A DNA stretch of 64,000 bases. It comes from JBFMCC01 sp037445635. GTDB lineage: Bacteria > Chloroflexota > Anaerolineae > Anaerolineales > Villigracilaceae. The stretch is taken from NCBI GenBank assembly GCA_037445635.1, contig JBBIKC010000011.1, positions 1-64,000 of the forward strand, read 5' to 3'. Below, piece by piece: positions 16,038-25,068 of this stretch; within the stretch, counting starts at the first letter, position 1, and each line of letters begins with the position of its first letter. The position numbers and the translations under genes are program-made. The notes under the pieces are model-generated. The model was not told where the DNA came from, made no database searches, and saw nothing but the letters and a program-made list of their open reading frames with translations.

Positions 16038-16519
16038 CGAGTCTCCAGAAAACGGAAGCGTGGAATCCAGCGCGGGACTTTTTGCAAATATACTTCATAC
16101 GCCGCGCCGAATTTCTTTTTCAAGGTCGGTTCTTCGTAAGTCGTTACGAACAAGTGCGCGGCGGTGAAAAACAGGAATGGCGCAACAATCAACGCCAGCG
16201 AGGGCGACCAGACCAGCCAGCCGAACAGGAACAGAATCCCGGCCGCGTACATCGGGTTGCGGACGTAACGGTACGGCCCGCTGACGACCAGTTCCTTCGG
16301 CGGGTCGAACGGAGCGGGCGTGCCGCGGCCTCGGAAGGTGAAGTCCCGGAAGCACCAGAGCATGGCCGCCGCGCCGAGGGGCCAGAGCAGGAAGGCAAGA
16401 TAACGAAGCGCGCCGGGCTCGAAGAGTTGCAGGTCGGTCAGGCTGATCGAAAAAGGGACGTATCCCAGCAGGAAGCCGGGGACGAGGATGAGGAAGAGTA
16501 GGGACTTGAGCAAGGTCAT
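16034..16519 (-). CDS. Isoprenylcysteine carboxyl methyltransferase-family membrane protein
   Basis: The 161-residue protein has three or four helices and the C-terminal family motif GPYRYVRNPMYAAGILFLFGW (about 95-115) followed by EEPTLKKKFGAAYEVYLQKVPRWIP. Bacterial members methylate unknown lipophilic substrates with SAM. It overlaps both neighbours by 4 bases (ATGA), in an operon ClbS-like, ICMT-like, prs. A second member lies at 34840-35310. Confidence 0.82.
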   Translation of the reverse strand: MTLLKSLLFLILVPGFLLGYVPFSISLTDLQLFEPGALRYLAFLLWPLGAAAMLWCFRDFTFRGRGTPAPFDPPKELVVSGPYRYVRNPMYAAGILFLFGWLVWSPSLALIVAPFLFFTAAHLFVTTYEEPTLKKKFGAAYEVYLQKVPRWIPRFRFLETR

Positions 16520-17016
16520 TTGCCCGGCTCGAAAAAATCAACGATCTGCTGGCGATGGTCCTGCATGTCTTTGATTTCGGCCTCCAGCAGGCGGCGGATG
16601 GTCACCTTCACGCCGCGAAAGCGGACGCCGAAATCCCTGTTGATGGCCTCGGGCGGGACGGTTTTCAAGTATTCCATCAACTGGTAATGTGATTCTTTCG
16701 CCAGCGCGAGCATCTCTTCAAACGAGTCCCGTTTGTATTTTGACACCAGCGCGGCGTTATAGGTTTTCCAATCGCGGTCGTACTGGCTGTAAAACGGCGG
16801 CAGTTGACTTGCCATGACGACCCTTACCGCTTCCAGGTTCGTGTGATCCCAGCCGATCACGTGCGCGAGCAGATCCTTGACGGACCAGGTGCCGAGGAAC
16901 ACGCGGCCGCGGTCCGCCTCGGGAAGTTTGGATATTTCTTCGAGGATGTTCTGGCGCGTCTCGACCAGTGCAGCCAGGATTTCATCTTTCTTGCGAATCT
17001 GGATTTTGGTAGCCAT
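16516..17016 (-). CDS. ClbS/DfsB-type DinB-superfamily protein
   Basis: The 166-residue helical protein matches the ClbS/DfsB group: LVETRQNILEEISKLPE, GTWSVKDLLAHVIGWDHTNLEAV and AEIKDMQDHRQQIVDFF. ClbS itself hydrolyses the colibactin cyclopropane, but most relatives are uncharacterised. The start at 17016 has a weak GAGAA upstream. It overlaps the next gene by 4 bases. Confidence 0.75.
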   Translation of the reverse strand: MATKIQIRKKDEILAALVETRQNILEEISKLPEADRGRVFLGTWSVKDLLAHVIGWDHTNLEAVRVVMASQLPPFYSQYDRDWKTYNAALVSKYKRDSFEEMLALAKESHYQLMEYLKTVPPEAINRDFGVRFRGVKVTIRRLLEAEIKDMQDHRQQIVDFFEPGK

Positions 17017-17128
17017 TTTGAATTCTCGGTTTCAGGAAGTTGCAAGTTTTGCTTTGAGTCGGACGGCTTGCCGTCCAATATGGCAGGAGCAAACTCTTAT
17101 ATTCCAAAATCTTGATTTGCCGAATTTG

Positions 17129-17350
17129 TTATTCGAGCCCGTCCGTGCGCGCCAGTTGATAGGCAAGCACGCCGAAGCCGGAGAGGAACCACACCGCGCC
17201 GATGACGCCAACGACCCAGCGCGGGATGTCCCAACTGGAAATGTCAACTGGCAGAATGCCGAAATAGAGCAACAACGTGACGCCGCCCAGAATCGTATCC
17301 GTCAGGCCGACGATAAGAAAGACCATGCGTTTGTTTGGCTGAGGATTCAT
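17129..17350 (-). CDS. Small two-helix membrane protein
   Basis: The 73-residue product consists of two hydrophobic helices (about 8-30 and 44-66) joined by a short loop with WDIPRW. No family is recognised. Codon use and position between polX and the ClbS-like gene, same strand, support a real gene. Confidence 0.55.
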   Translation of the reverse strand: MNPQPNKRMVFLIVGLTDTILGGVTLLLYFGILPVDISSWDIPRWVVGVIGAVWFLSGFGVLAYQLARTDGLE

Positions 17351-17423
17351 CTTTTTTCTTCTTTCTTACACGGCGGTCTCGATCCGATCTGGGAAGAGCG
17401 CCCAGCCCACTCGACCGCCAGCG

Positions 17424-19151
17424 TTATCCTCGGTTTTTCAACCACTTCAGCAACTTATCCGTCGGCCAGCAGTTGATGACGTCCTCCTTCGTCAGCCAGG
17501 CGCGGCGGGCGGTGGCCACGCCGTAGAACAGCATGTCCATATCGGTCTCTGAATGGGAGTCAGTGTTGATGCTGATGGGGATGCCCATTTCTTTTGCGCG
17601 GCGCGCATACACATCGTCCAGGTCGAGGCGGGAGGGGTGGGCGTTGATCTCCAGCGCCACGCCCGACTCGGCCGCGGCCTTGAGCACCGCGTCCATGTCG
17701 AGGTCCGCGCCCTCGCGGTCGGGAATGAGGCGGCCTGTCGGATGACCGATGATGTCCACGTGCGGGTTGCGAATGGCATTGATGACGCGTTGCGTGACCT
17801 TCTCGCGCGGCTGCCGCAACGACGTATGCAGGGACGCCAGCACCAGGTCGAGGCTCGCCAGAAATTCATCGGGATAATCCAGCGCGCCGTCGGCCTTGAT
17901 CTCCACTTCCGAGGCGTGCAGAACCAAAATGCTGTCGCCGAGTTCCTTCTGGATTTTCTTGATCTCCGCGGCTTGCTTCTTGTGTTTCTCGATACTCAGT
18001 CCGCCCGTGACGCCGAGACTGACTGAGTGATCGGTGAAGGCGATCACCTTGATGCCTCGCCTGGCCGCGGCGCGTGCCATCTCCAGCATGGATAACTTGC
18101 CGTCGCTGTAGGTGGAATGCACCTGCAAATCCGCCTTGATGTCTTTGACTTCGATCAACTTCGGAAGTTTGTTCGCCTTGGCGGCCTGCACCTCGCCGCG
18201 GTCTTCGCGCAGTTCGGGCGGAATCCAGGGCAGGCCGAGCGTCTTGTAAACCTCCTCTTCGGTGGCGCAGAAAATCTCACCTTTGCCGTTGGTCTTCGCA
18301 AATGAATGCTCCGAAAGCGATAATCCCTTTTCGAGCGCGAGTTGCCGCAACTGCACGTTGTGATCCTTCGAGCCGGTCGCATATTGGATTGCAGTCCCGA
18401 ATCGGTCGGGCGGATGTACCCATACCTGCGCCCGCACGCCGTCGCTGAATTCGATGCTCGACTTTGTTTCCCCTTTGCCCAATACACGACTCACTCCGGG
18501 CAGTTTGACGAAGGCCTCCATCACCGGCGCGGACTCCTCCGCCGCGACCAAAATATCGAGGTCGCCGACGGTGGAACGCATCCTCCTCAGACTTCCAGCC
18601 GGTTGCGCGTCGACGACGCCTCTCACCTTCTTGAGTTGCCCGATGATCTCCTGCGCGAGCGGATACGCCCGCCCCAGCGGAATCCGCCCGGAGCGCCGCG
18701 CCAGCGAGGCGATGCCCTCGAGGATGGCCGTCTCGGATTTGGCGCCCATGCCCGGGAGGCCGCGCAATTTCCCTTTCTTCGCGGCAGTTTCGAGCTGCGC
18801 GAGAGTCGTGATGTTCAGCGTTTTCCAGATGAGGGCGATCTTCTTGGGTCCGAGGCTCGGAACCGCCAGCCAGTCGGCCAGCGCAGGCGGGACTTCCTTC
18901 TTGAGGTTTTCGAGGAAGCCCAGTTTGCCGGTGCTGAGCAGTTCGTCAATTTTTTCCGCGATGGCTTTGCCCACGCCGGGAATCTCGCGCAGTTTCCCCT
19001 CTTTCCAGTATTCGCTGGCCTCGCGCGGCAGGCTGGCGAGACTCTCGGCGGCCTTGCGGTAGGCCAGCACCACGTAAATGACCTCGCCCTTGATCTCGCA
19101 CAGATTGGCGATCAGGGTGAAGGTATCTGCCAGTTGGCGGTTGTTCATCAT
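17424..19151 (-). CDS. polX: Family X DNA polymerase with PHP exonuclease domain
   Basis: Bacterial PolX fills gaps in repair and carries a 3'-5' exonuclease. The 575-residue protein has helix-hairpin-helix motifs (57-68, 98-105, 132-143), the polymerase acidic pair Asp197/Asp199 in VGDLDILV, and a PHP domain from about residue 335 with HSTYSDG, FTDHS, HASEVEI, ASLHTS, GHPTG, NAHPSRLD and NTDSHS. GAGGTG lies before tandem ATGs at 19151 and 19148; either could start. Length is standard. Confidence 0.95.
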   Translation of the reverse strand: MMNNRQLADTFTLIANLCEIKGEVIYVVLAYRKAAESLASLPREASEYWKEGKLREIPGVGKAIAEKIDELLSTGKLGFLENLKKEVPPALADWLAVPSLGPKKIALIWKTLNITTLAQLETAAKKGKLRGLPGMGAKSETAILEGIASLARRSGRIPLGRAYPLAQEIIGQLKKVRGVVDAQPAGSLRRMRSTVGDLDILVAAEESAPVMEAFVKLPGVSRVLGKGETKSSIEFSDGVRAQVWVHPPDRFGTAIQYATGSKDHNVQLRQLALEKGLSLSEHSFAKTNGKGEIFCATEEEVYKTLGLPWIPPELREDRGEVQAAKANKLPKLIEVKDIKADLQVHSTYSDGKLSMLEMARAAARRGIKVIAFTDHSVSLGVTGGLSIEKHKKQAAEIKKIQKELGDSILVLHASEVEIKADGALDYPDEFLASLDLVLASLHTSLRQPREKVTQRVINAIRNPHVDIIGHPTGRLIPDREGADLDMDAVLKAAAESGVALEINAHPSRLDLDDVYARRAKEMGIPISINTDSHSETDMDMLFYGVATARRAWLTKEDVINCWPTDKLLKWLKNRG

Positions 19152-19227
19152 CGGACACCTCTAAAGGGATTATACGACCATCCTCTTTCCGCAAAAGCGC
19201 GGGCGCGCAGGGTTCGCAATGGGCCGG

Positions 19228-19434
19228 TCAAGCCTGCCCCGCCGCGAAACTCTCCAGCATCCTCCGCGTCGCCGCGGCCACCTCTTCCACGGCCGCGTCG
19301 AAGGCGGGCTGGTTGGCACGCGAGGGCTTGCGATACCCGCTCACTTTGCGGATATACTGCAACGCGGCTTCGGCGATTTCCTGTTCCGTGGCGGGACGGT
19401 CGGGCAGGCGCAGGGGTTTGATGCTTCGGCACAT
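19228..19434 (-). CDS. DUF2277 protein
   Basis: The 68-residue protein starts with MCRSIKPLR, the signature of DUF2277, and continues ATEQEIAEAALQYIRKVSGYRKPS and NQPAFDAAVEEVAAATRRML. GGAGG precedes the ATG. The function is unknown. It lies between polX and holB on the same strand, 15 bases after holB ends. Confidence 0.85.
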   Translation of the reverse strand: MCRSIKPLRLPDRPATEQEIAEAALQYIRKVSGYRKPSRANQPAFDAAVEEVAAATRRMLESFAAGQA

Positions 19435-19449
19435 AGTGCCTCCTTTTTT

Positions 19450-20439
19450 CTAAATCTTTGGCCAATCCAATAAAGTGACCTCCGCCAGCAGGCGCGGGTT
19501 GACGTATTTCTCCAGCCGTTCGACGGCCAGTTCCATGTCAGCGACCAGTTTGCGCGCCTCGGCCAGCGACAATTTCTTCGCCAATGATCCGATCTCCCCG
19601 GCGCGGTCCAGGTTGATGAGGGGCGCGTCGGCTTGTGCGGCGCGAAGCAATACGTCACGCCAGTACGCGAGCCAGACGAGGAGAGTCTGCCGCATCACGC
19701 CTCGATCCCTGGCGAGCCTATCGGCGTAGGCGAATTTCTGGATGCGGGTGCTTGACAACAATTTCTGCAAATCGTCGAGGCGTTCCGCGCGGAACTCCAG
19801 CAGGGACGGATTGGCCAGCAGACGCTTGGCGTAACCCGGGCGTCCGCCGCTGAGGTGGGCGATCAACTGCGCGCGGCCGTTCTCCAATCCGCGGCTTTCC
19901 AAATCCTTTTGAATCTCTTCCACTTTCAGCGGCCTGAGTCTCAGCACCTCACAGCGCGAGACGATGGTGGGCAATAACTGTTCGGAATTGTCGGCGGTGA
20001 GCAGCAGAATGGCGTAATCGGGCGCTTCTTCGAGAGTCTTGAGCAGGGCGTTGGCGGCGTTATCGTTAGCCTCCTGAAACCGTAAAAAGAGCGCTACGCG
20101 GTACTTGGATTGATACGGCTTGAGCGTGATCCTGCGGCGGACTTCGCGCACCTGTTCGACCTTCAAGATTCCGCCCTCGCTCTCGGCCTGGACCACGGCC
20201 AGGTCCGGGTGCTGCATGGACTCGGTCTGTTTGCAGTCTCGGCACACGCCGCAGGATTCGCCGGGCGCGGGCGGGTTCGTGCAGTTCAACGCCCGGGCGA
20301 AGCGCAGGGCCAGGGTGCGGCGGCCCAGGCCGGGAGGTCCCGCGAACAGATACGCATGACGCGCCTCGCCGCGCGCGATGTGCCGGCGCAGCATGTCCAC
20401 TGCCCAGTCGTGGCCGAGAAGATTCCAGTTGCTACTCAT
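19450..20439 (-). CDS. holB: DNA polymerase III delta' subunit
   Basis: HolB is the non-ATP-hydrolysing clamp-loader subunit. The 329-residue protein has an AAA+ core with GHDWAVDMLRRHI, a P-loop-like AGPPGLGRRTLAL, the zinc cluster ESCGVCRDCKQTES, the HPDL motif and NALLKTLEEAP with SRC (sensor) downstream. The Arg in the P-loop (GRRT) replaces the usual Lys. The start is taken at MSSNWNLL, where homology begins; upstream sequence is a repeat and lacks an RBS, with TACGAT 7 bases before the ATG. Confidence 0.9.
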   Translation of the reverse strand: MSSNWNLLGHDWAVDMLRRHIARGEARHAYLFAGPPGLGRRTLALRFARALNCTNPPAPGESCGVCRDCKQTESMQHPDLAVVQAESEGGILKVEQVREVRRRITLKPYQSKYRVALFLRFQEANDNAANALLKTLEEAPDYAILLLTADNSEQLLPTIVSRCEVLRLRPLKVEEIQKDLESRGLENGRAQLIAHLSGGRPGYAKRLLANPSLLEFRAERLDDLQKLLSSTRIQKFAYADRLARDRGVMRQTLLVWLAYWRDVLLRAAQADAPLINLDRAGEIGSLAKKLSLAEARKLVADMELAVERLEKYVNPRLLAEVTLLDWPKI

Positions 20440-20442
20440 CAG

Positions 20443-20485
20443 TGCAATCGTAAATCGTCCATCACAAATCGTCAATCGTACATCG
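20443..20485. repeat. ATCGT-word micro-repeat between rsgA and holB
   Basis: The 46-base gap is built from repeats of AATCGT, CATC and CATCGTCA. It supplies the only sequence upstream of the holB start and so may include its promoter. Confidence 0.5.
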
Positions 20486-21436
20486 TCACTCTTGACCTGC
20501 TCTTAATCGCAAATACGAATCGTATCGTTCGGGATGAATCTTGCCTGCCTCGAGCGCGGCGCGCACGGCACAGCCCGGCTCGTGGACGTGCGTGCAGTCG
20601 CTGAACTGGCATTCGGCCACCAGCGGAGCGAGTTCGGGGAAATAGGCGTCCATCTCCTCCGGCTCGGTATCCCACAAGGCGAGGCTCCTCCAGCCGGGCG
20701 TGTCGGCCACATAACCTCCGCCTGCGAGCGGAATCAACTGCCGCGCCACGGTGGTGTGTTTGCCCTTGTTGATGGCCGTGCTCACCTCGCGCACCTCCAG
20801 TCCCAGCCCGGGCTGGAGCGCGTTGAGCAGGGACGATTTGCCCGCGCCGCTCGGCCCGGCCAGCGCGCTGATTTTTCCCGCCAGCCGTTCACGCAGTTCC
20901 TTCAATCCTTTCTTCTCCGCGGCCGATGTGTAAAGCACCGGGTAACCGATCTCCCCATACATCCCAAACATGGCCTTCGCCTCTTTCAGCCCGACGAGAT
21001 CGATTTTGTTGGCGACGATCACCGCGGGAATCTTCTGCTTTTCGGCGATGACGAGAAAGCGGTCGAGCATTCTCAACTTCGGATTCGGATGCGCGCAGGC
21101 GAAGACGAAGACCGCCTGATCGGGATTGGCCAGCAGGACTTGTTGATAGACGCCCTGCGGCCTCGGGTCCAGCCGGACCAAAGCCCGCTCCCGTTCCTCG
21201 ACCTCTTCGATCACCCCGGCTCCCCCCGTTAAGATCGTCACCCGTACGCGGTCGCCGACCGCGGCGATGTCGCCTGCCGCCTTGCCCTGCTTCAATCGCC
21301 CGCGCAACTGACAAACGACAAAGCCCTGCCCGGTCTCCACGGTGAAGAAACCGGACTGGGCCTTGATGATGAGACCTTTTTGAAACGTTTCAGTCGCCAA
21401 ACAATGCTCGCTCCGACCGCCGGCCTCGGCGATCAT
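20486..21436 (-). CDS. rsgA: Ribosome small subunit-dependent GTPase A
   Basis: RsgA is a 30S maturation GTPase with circularly permuted motifs. The 316-residue protein has an N-terminal OB-fold, then G4 NKID (143-146), G1 GPSGAGKS (194-201) and G3 DTPGW (245-249), followed by the zinc site Cys276, Cys281, His283, Cys289. The start at 21436 has AGGG close by; a TTG at 21400 (MATETFQKG) is an equally plausible start. It lies 32 bases after the PBP gene. Confidence 0.92.
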   Translation of the reverse strand: MIAEAGGRSEHCLATETFQKGLIIKAQSGFFTVETGQGFVVCQLRGRLKQGKAAGDIAAVGDRVRVTILTGGAGVIEEVEERERALVRLDPRPQGVYQQVLLANPDQAVFVFACAHPNPKLRMLDRFLVIAEKQKIPAVIVANKIDLVGLKEAKAMFGMYGEIGYPVLYTSAAEKKGLKELRERLAGKISALAGPSGAGKSSLLNALQPGLGLEVREVSTAINKGKHTTVARQLIPLAGGGYVADTPGWRSLALWDTEPEEMDAYFPELAPLVAECQFSDCTHVHEPGCAVRAALEAGKIHPERYDSYLRLRAGQE

Positions 21437-21468
21437 CCCTGCGCCGGGGACGGCGCAGAAAGCAGGGA

Positions 21469-23703
21469 TTATGGCCTCGGCGTCTTTGTGGGAATGCCGC
21501 CGAGGGGCGTGGGTGTCTTGGTCACGCCGAAACTGGACTCGAACCAGTACAACGTCTGTGGGCTGCCCTGATAGTAGATTTCCGTGATTCGCTGGAAGAC
21601 CGGAGCGGCGTAATCCGAGCCTTCGCCGGCGTTCTCCAGCACGATGGCCACGGCAATATCCGGCAGGGTGGTGTTCTCGGCCGCGTCCGTATAGGCCACG
21701 AACCAGGCATGTGGCTTGTCGCCGCTCGATTCGGCGGTGCCGGTCTTGCCCGCCGAAGGAATGTTCAGGTTACGCAGACGGAAGGCGGCCGTGCCGCGCG
21801 GGTCGTTGATGACCATGAACATGGCCTCCTGCACGGCCTGCAACCGTTCCGGCAGCAGGGGCAGGACGCCGCGCGCCTCGGGCGCGAAGACATCCTGCGT
21901 CGTGCCATCTGGCAGTTGAATTTTTTCGATGATCTGCGGACGGTAGAGGGTCCCGCCGTTGCCGATGGCGGAAACGAAGGCCGCCACCTGAAGCGGTGTG
22001 ACCAGCACATCGCCCTGACCGATGGCCTGATTGGTGGCTTCCAGCGCGCCGCCCGGCTCCAGGATCTGGCCGGCTTCTTCGGGGATTTCGATACCGGTCG
22101 GGGCGCCAAGACCGAAGGCGCGCGCCATCGCGGCGATGTCGCCGCCGCGCTCGTGATTGAACAGGTCGAGGCCGATGTGCCAGAAATACGGATTGCACGA
22201 GCGCATCAGGCCTTCTTTGAGCGTCAGCACGCCGCTGGGTGTTGAGTCGTTGGTGTTACACTCCTGGCCGGCCTGTAGTCTGTCCTGGCAGTGGTCCCAG
22301 GTCCAGTCGTGCAGGACCACGCCCGGGATCTCGGTGAAATCGTACTGGCAGTCGTAGGTGGTCTCCGGAATGTAGAGTCCGCTTTCCATCGCGGCGGACA
22401 TGGTGATAATCTTGAACACCGAACCGAGCGGATACTGTCCCTGCGTGGCGCGGTTGAGCAGGGGGTTATCGGGGTCGTTGATCACGTCCCCGAGCAGGTA
22501 ACTGAAGTTGTAGTTGTCCGGGTCGAACAGGTTGGGGTCGTATTCGGGAGAGGAGGCCATGGCCAGCACGCGGCCGGTGTCGCGTTCGAGCACTACCACC
22601 GCGCCGGTGAAGCCGGCGATGGCCTGCTGTGCATAGAACTGCAAATTCTTGTCAAGGGTCAGGTAAACCGTACTGGAGGGCTGGAGGGGCGTCTCGGCCA
22701 GGTTTGCCACGATCTGACCGTTCGGGGCGATGACGTACAGCCTGCCTCCATGCTGGCCGGCCAGCGCGTCTTCGGCGGCCAGTTCCACACCGGCTGCGCC
22801 GACCTTCTCGTCGCCGCAGTAACCCTGTCGCCGGTAGGATTCCATGTCTTCGCTCGAGATGCCGAGGGTGTATCCCACCGCCTGCGGAGCGAGGCCGGCA
22901 TTGGCGTAGTAGCGCGAGGAATACGGATTGGTGACGAGGCCGGTCAAGCCCATTTCGAGCAGGCGTTCGCCCTCCTCGGTGGAGGTGGTGCCGATGGGGA
23001 TGTACCATTCCGGTGCCGAGACGGCGATCTTGTCCTCGATGGCTTCGGGGGTGACGCCGGTCAGCCGCCACAGTTCGTTGAGCAGGGTGAAATAGGTGTT
23101 CTCGCCAATCTGGCCGGGGATGATGCCCAGCGCCACAGCCTCGGTGCGCGTTACGATGGGTTCGCCGCCGCGGTCGTAGATCTCGCCGCGGTCGGGGGAG
23201 CGGCAGTCCATGGCCAGACGGTTGCCCCCGGCCAGTTCGGGCAGGATCAGGCCCGGGTCCCATTGGACGCGCCACTGTCCCCCTTCGAGGACGAGCGGCA
23301 AGGTCATGTCGCGTTCGAGCACGCCGGCCAATGCGGTTTGATACGTCAAATGAAAGGGGACCTGCGCTGCATGCGGACTGGTGACCGCCTCGGCGAGTGT
23401 GAATTCGATGCCGTTCGCGCTCATGGTGGTGAGCGCCTCGCGGTGACGCGCGGCGAAGTCCTCCTGCGGCACCGCCTCGCGGCTGGATTGTGAAAGCAGT
23501 CCGTACATCGCGGCGTAATCCTCGGCGCGATAGGCCTCGAGATAGGCATTGGCAACTTCCGACGCATCCGGCGCGGAGATGATCGTGACGATGGGCGGAT
23601 GCAGGGTGGGCGTGGGCTGAAACGGATTGAACCCGTTGGACTGACTGCATCCCGCAAAAAGGACCGCGGCCAGCGCGAGGGGGAACCATCGGAAATTCTT
23701 CAT
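21469..23703 (-). CDS. MecA-like penicillin-binding protein (transpeptidase) lipoprotein
   Basis: This class B PBP crosslinks peptidoglycan outside the membrane. The 744-residue protein has a lipobox signal (LFAGCSQ), an NTF2-like MecA_N domain (about 45-155), a dimerisation domain with RGEIYDRGG and GAAGVELAAEDALAG, and a transpeptidase with SVFK (active serine), SCN and KTGTAES. The start at 23703 has AAAGG 5 bases upstream; an alternative ATG at 23730 overlaps the maf stop in an ATGA pair. A lipid anchor instead of a membrane helix and the MecA-type domain are notable. It is transcribed with maf. Confidence 0.88.
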   Translation of the reverse strand: MKNFRWFPLALAAVLFAGCSQSNGFNPFQPTPTLHPPIVTIISAPDASEVANAYLEAYRAEDYAAMYGLLSQSSREAVPQEDFAARHREALTTMSANGIEFTLAEAVTSPHAAQVPFHLTYQTALAGVLERDMTLPLVLEGGQWRVQWDPGLILPELAGGNRLAMDCRSPDRGEIYDRGGEPIVTRTEAVALGIIPGQIGENTYFTLLNELWRLTGVTPEAIEDKIAVSAPEWYIPIGTTSTEEGERLLEMGLTGLVTNPYSSRYYANAGLAPQAVGYTLGISSEDMESYRRQGYCGDEKVGAAGVELAAEDALAGQHGGRLYVIAPNGQIVANLAETPLQPSSTVYLTLDKNLQFYAQQAIAGFTGAVVVLERDTGRVLAMASSPEYDPNLFDPDNYNFSYLLGDVINDPDNPLLNRATQGQYPLGSVFKIITMSAAMESGLYIPETTYDCQYDFTEIPGVVLHDWTWDHCQDRLQAGQECNTNDSTPSGVLTLKEGLMRSCNPYFWHIGLDLFNHERGGDIAAMARAFGLGAPTGIEIPEEAGQILEPGGALEATNQAIGQGDVLVTPLQVAAFVSAIGNGGTLYRPQIIEKIQLPDGTTQDVFAPEARGVLPLLPERLQAVQEAMFMVINDPRGTAAFRLRNLNIPSAGKTGTAESSGDKPHAWFVAYTDAAENTTLPDIAVAIVLENAGEGSDYAAPVFQRITEIYYQGSPQTLYWFESSFGVTKTPTPLGGIPTKTPRP

Positions 23704-23726
23704 TCGAACCTTTCGAGGGTGGGTAT

Positions 23727-24401
23727 TCATACCCGGACCGCCTCGCCATTCAGGATGGAGCGAGAGACCGGGCATTGATAATTCAAGTATGTCTGGCAGG
23801 CGACCGGCACATCGCCGCGCGGCGGGACTCCCAGCAGGCGCAGAGCGCGGACGAGATGACACAGCGGCAGCCCCATCACGCTGGCGTAACAGCCTTCCAT
23901 TTTTTCAACCGGTTGAAAGCGCGGATGCTGAATGGCGTACGCGCCGGCCTTGTCGAGCGGGTCGCCGGTCAGGACGTAGGCGTCAATCTCCTCGTCGCTG
24001 TAATTGCGCATGGGCACGTCGGTGACGCACAGGTCTTTCACCAGCCTCCCGTCGCTCACGCGCAGGGCGGCCAGTCCCGTGAAGACCTGATGCGTGTGCC
24101 CGCGCAGGCTCTTGAGCATGGACACGGCTTCGGTCATGTCGGCCGGTTTGCCAAGGATCGCGCCGCCGTCCACCACCGCGGTATCGGCGGCAATGACGAT
24201 GTGCTCCGGGCGGGCGAGTTTCGCCGAAGCGCGCGCCTTGTCCTCCGCCAGCCGCAGGACGTAGCCGCGCGGCGATTCGCCGGGGATCAGGCCTTCGTCC
24301 GCGTTGGAGGCGATCACGCTGAACATCCAGTTGCCCAGGCCGAGCAGTTCCTGCCGGCGCGGGGAATTGGATGCGAGGATCAACAGCGGGCGTTCGGTCA
24401 C
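23727..24401 (-). CDS. Maf-type nucleotide pyrophosphatase
   Basis: Maf proteins hydrolyse non-canonical nucleoside triphosphates (dTTP/UTP or m7GTP). The 224-residue protein has ILASNSPRRQELL, SNADEG, the catalytic IAADTAVVDGG, VFTGLAALR and DPLDKAGAYAIQ. A C-terminal extension of about 30 residues holds two cysteines (ACQTYLNYQC), which are not part of the usual fold. The GTG at 24401 is preferred: TAGAAT lies 8 bases upstream and the family N-terminus begins there; an ATG at 24419 is in frame. Confidence 0.88.
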   Translation of the reverse strand: MTERPLLILASNSPRRQELLGLGNWMFSVIASNADEGLIPGESPRGYVLRLAEDKARASAKLARPEHIVIAADTAVVDGGAILGKPADMTEAVSMLKSLRGHTHQVFTGLAALRVSDGRLVKDLCVTDVPMRNYSDEEIDAYVLTGDPLDKAGAYAIQHPRFQPVEKMEGCYASVMGLPLCHLVRALRLLGVPPRGDVPVACQTYLNYQCPVSRSILNGEAVRV

Positions 24402-24409
24402 AGGCGGGG

Positions 24410-24415
24410 ATTCTA
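24410..24415 (-). promoter_or_regulatory. -10 box TAGAAT of leaderless maf
   Basis: TAGAAT on the minus strand is 8 bases before the GTG start of maf, without a Shine-Dalgarno sequence. Confidence 0.5.
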
Positions 24416-24486
24416 ACATAGGCTTTGCGGGTTTTCGCGAGAGGATGTAAAATGTCTAGACTGAAATCATCTTGAGGAGGAGCGCT

Positions 24487-25062
24487 TTGAAAGAGTTGAA
24501 GGATCGCATCCGCCGCGACGGGCGGTATCTCGGCAACGGCATTTTGAAAGTGGACAGTTTCGTCAACCATCAGGTGGACCCGCTGTTGATGGACGCCTGC
24601 GGCAGAGAATTTGCCCGCCGCTTCGCCTCGGTCGGCGCGACCAAGGTGCTGACGGCCGAGATCAGCGGCATCGCGCCCGCCGTGACCACCGCCATTCACC
24701 TCGGCCTGCCGGTGGTCTACGCGCGCAAGACCAAGCCCATCACCATGCCCGACCAGGTCTATCTCACATTGGCGCCTTCGCATACGAAGGGCCGCATGGT
24801 CGAGTTGATCGTCTCGCCGGAATATCTGGCGCACGGCGAAAAGGTTTTGATCATTGACGACTTCCTCGCCTCCGGTGCGACCATCCTCGGACTCGTCCGT
24901 TTGGCGGAGGCGGCAGGCTCGCATATCGTCGGCATCGGCGCGCTGATCGAGAAGACCTTCGAAGGCGGCCGCGCTGCGCTCACGCCGCTGGGCGTGCCCA
25001 TCGAGTCGCTGGCGGCCATCACCTCGTTGAGCGAGAACGAGATTGTATTTGCCGGCGATTAG
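24487..25062 (+). CDS. xpt: Xanthine phosphoribosyltransferase
   Basis: Xpt salvages xanthine to XMP using PRPP. The 191-residue protein begins MKELKDRIRRDGRYLGNGILKVDSF, typical of the family, and has the PRPP loop IIDDFLASGAT (about 122-132). The TTG at 24487 is preceded by GAGGAGG; TAAAAT at 24448-24453 is a likely -10 box. No purine riboswitch fits in the short leader. It is followed by a HIT gene and guaA, giving a purine-salvage context. Confidence 0.92.
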   Translation: MKELKDRIRRDGRYLGNGILKVDSFVNHQVDPLLMDACGREFARRFASVGATKVLTAEISGIAPAVTTAIHLGLPVVYARKTKPITMPDQVYLTLAPSHTKGRMVELIVSPEYLAHGEKVLIIDDFLASGATILGLVRLAEAAGSHIVGIGALIEKTFEGGRAALTPLGVPIESLAAITSLSENEIVFAGD

Positions 25063-25068
25063 GCTTGG

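Noticed and set aside
24420..24486. Purine riboswitch upstream of xpt
   Set aside because: Leader is under 40 bases, with no conserved pyrimidine core or stems.
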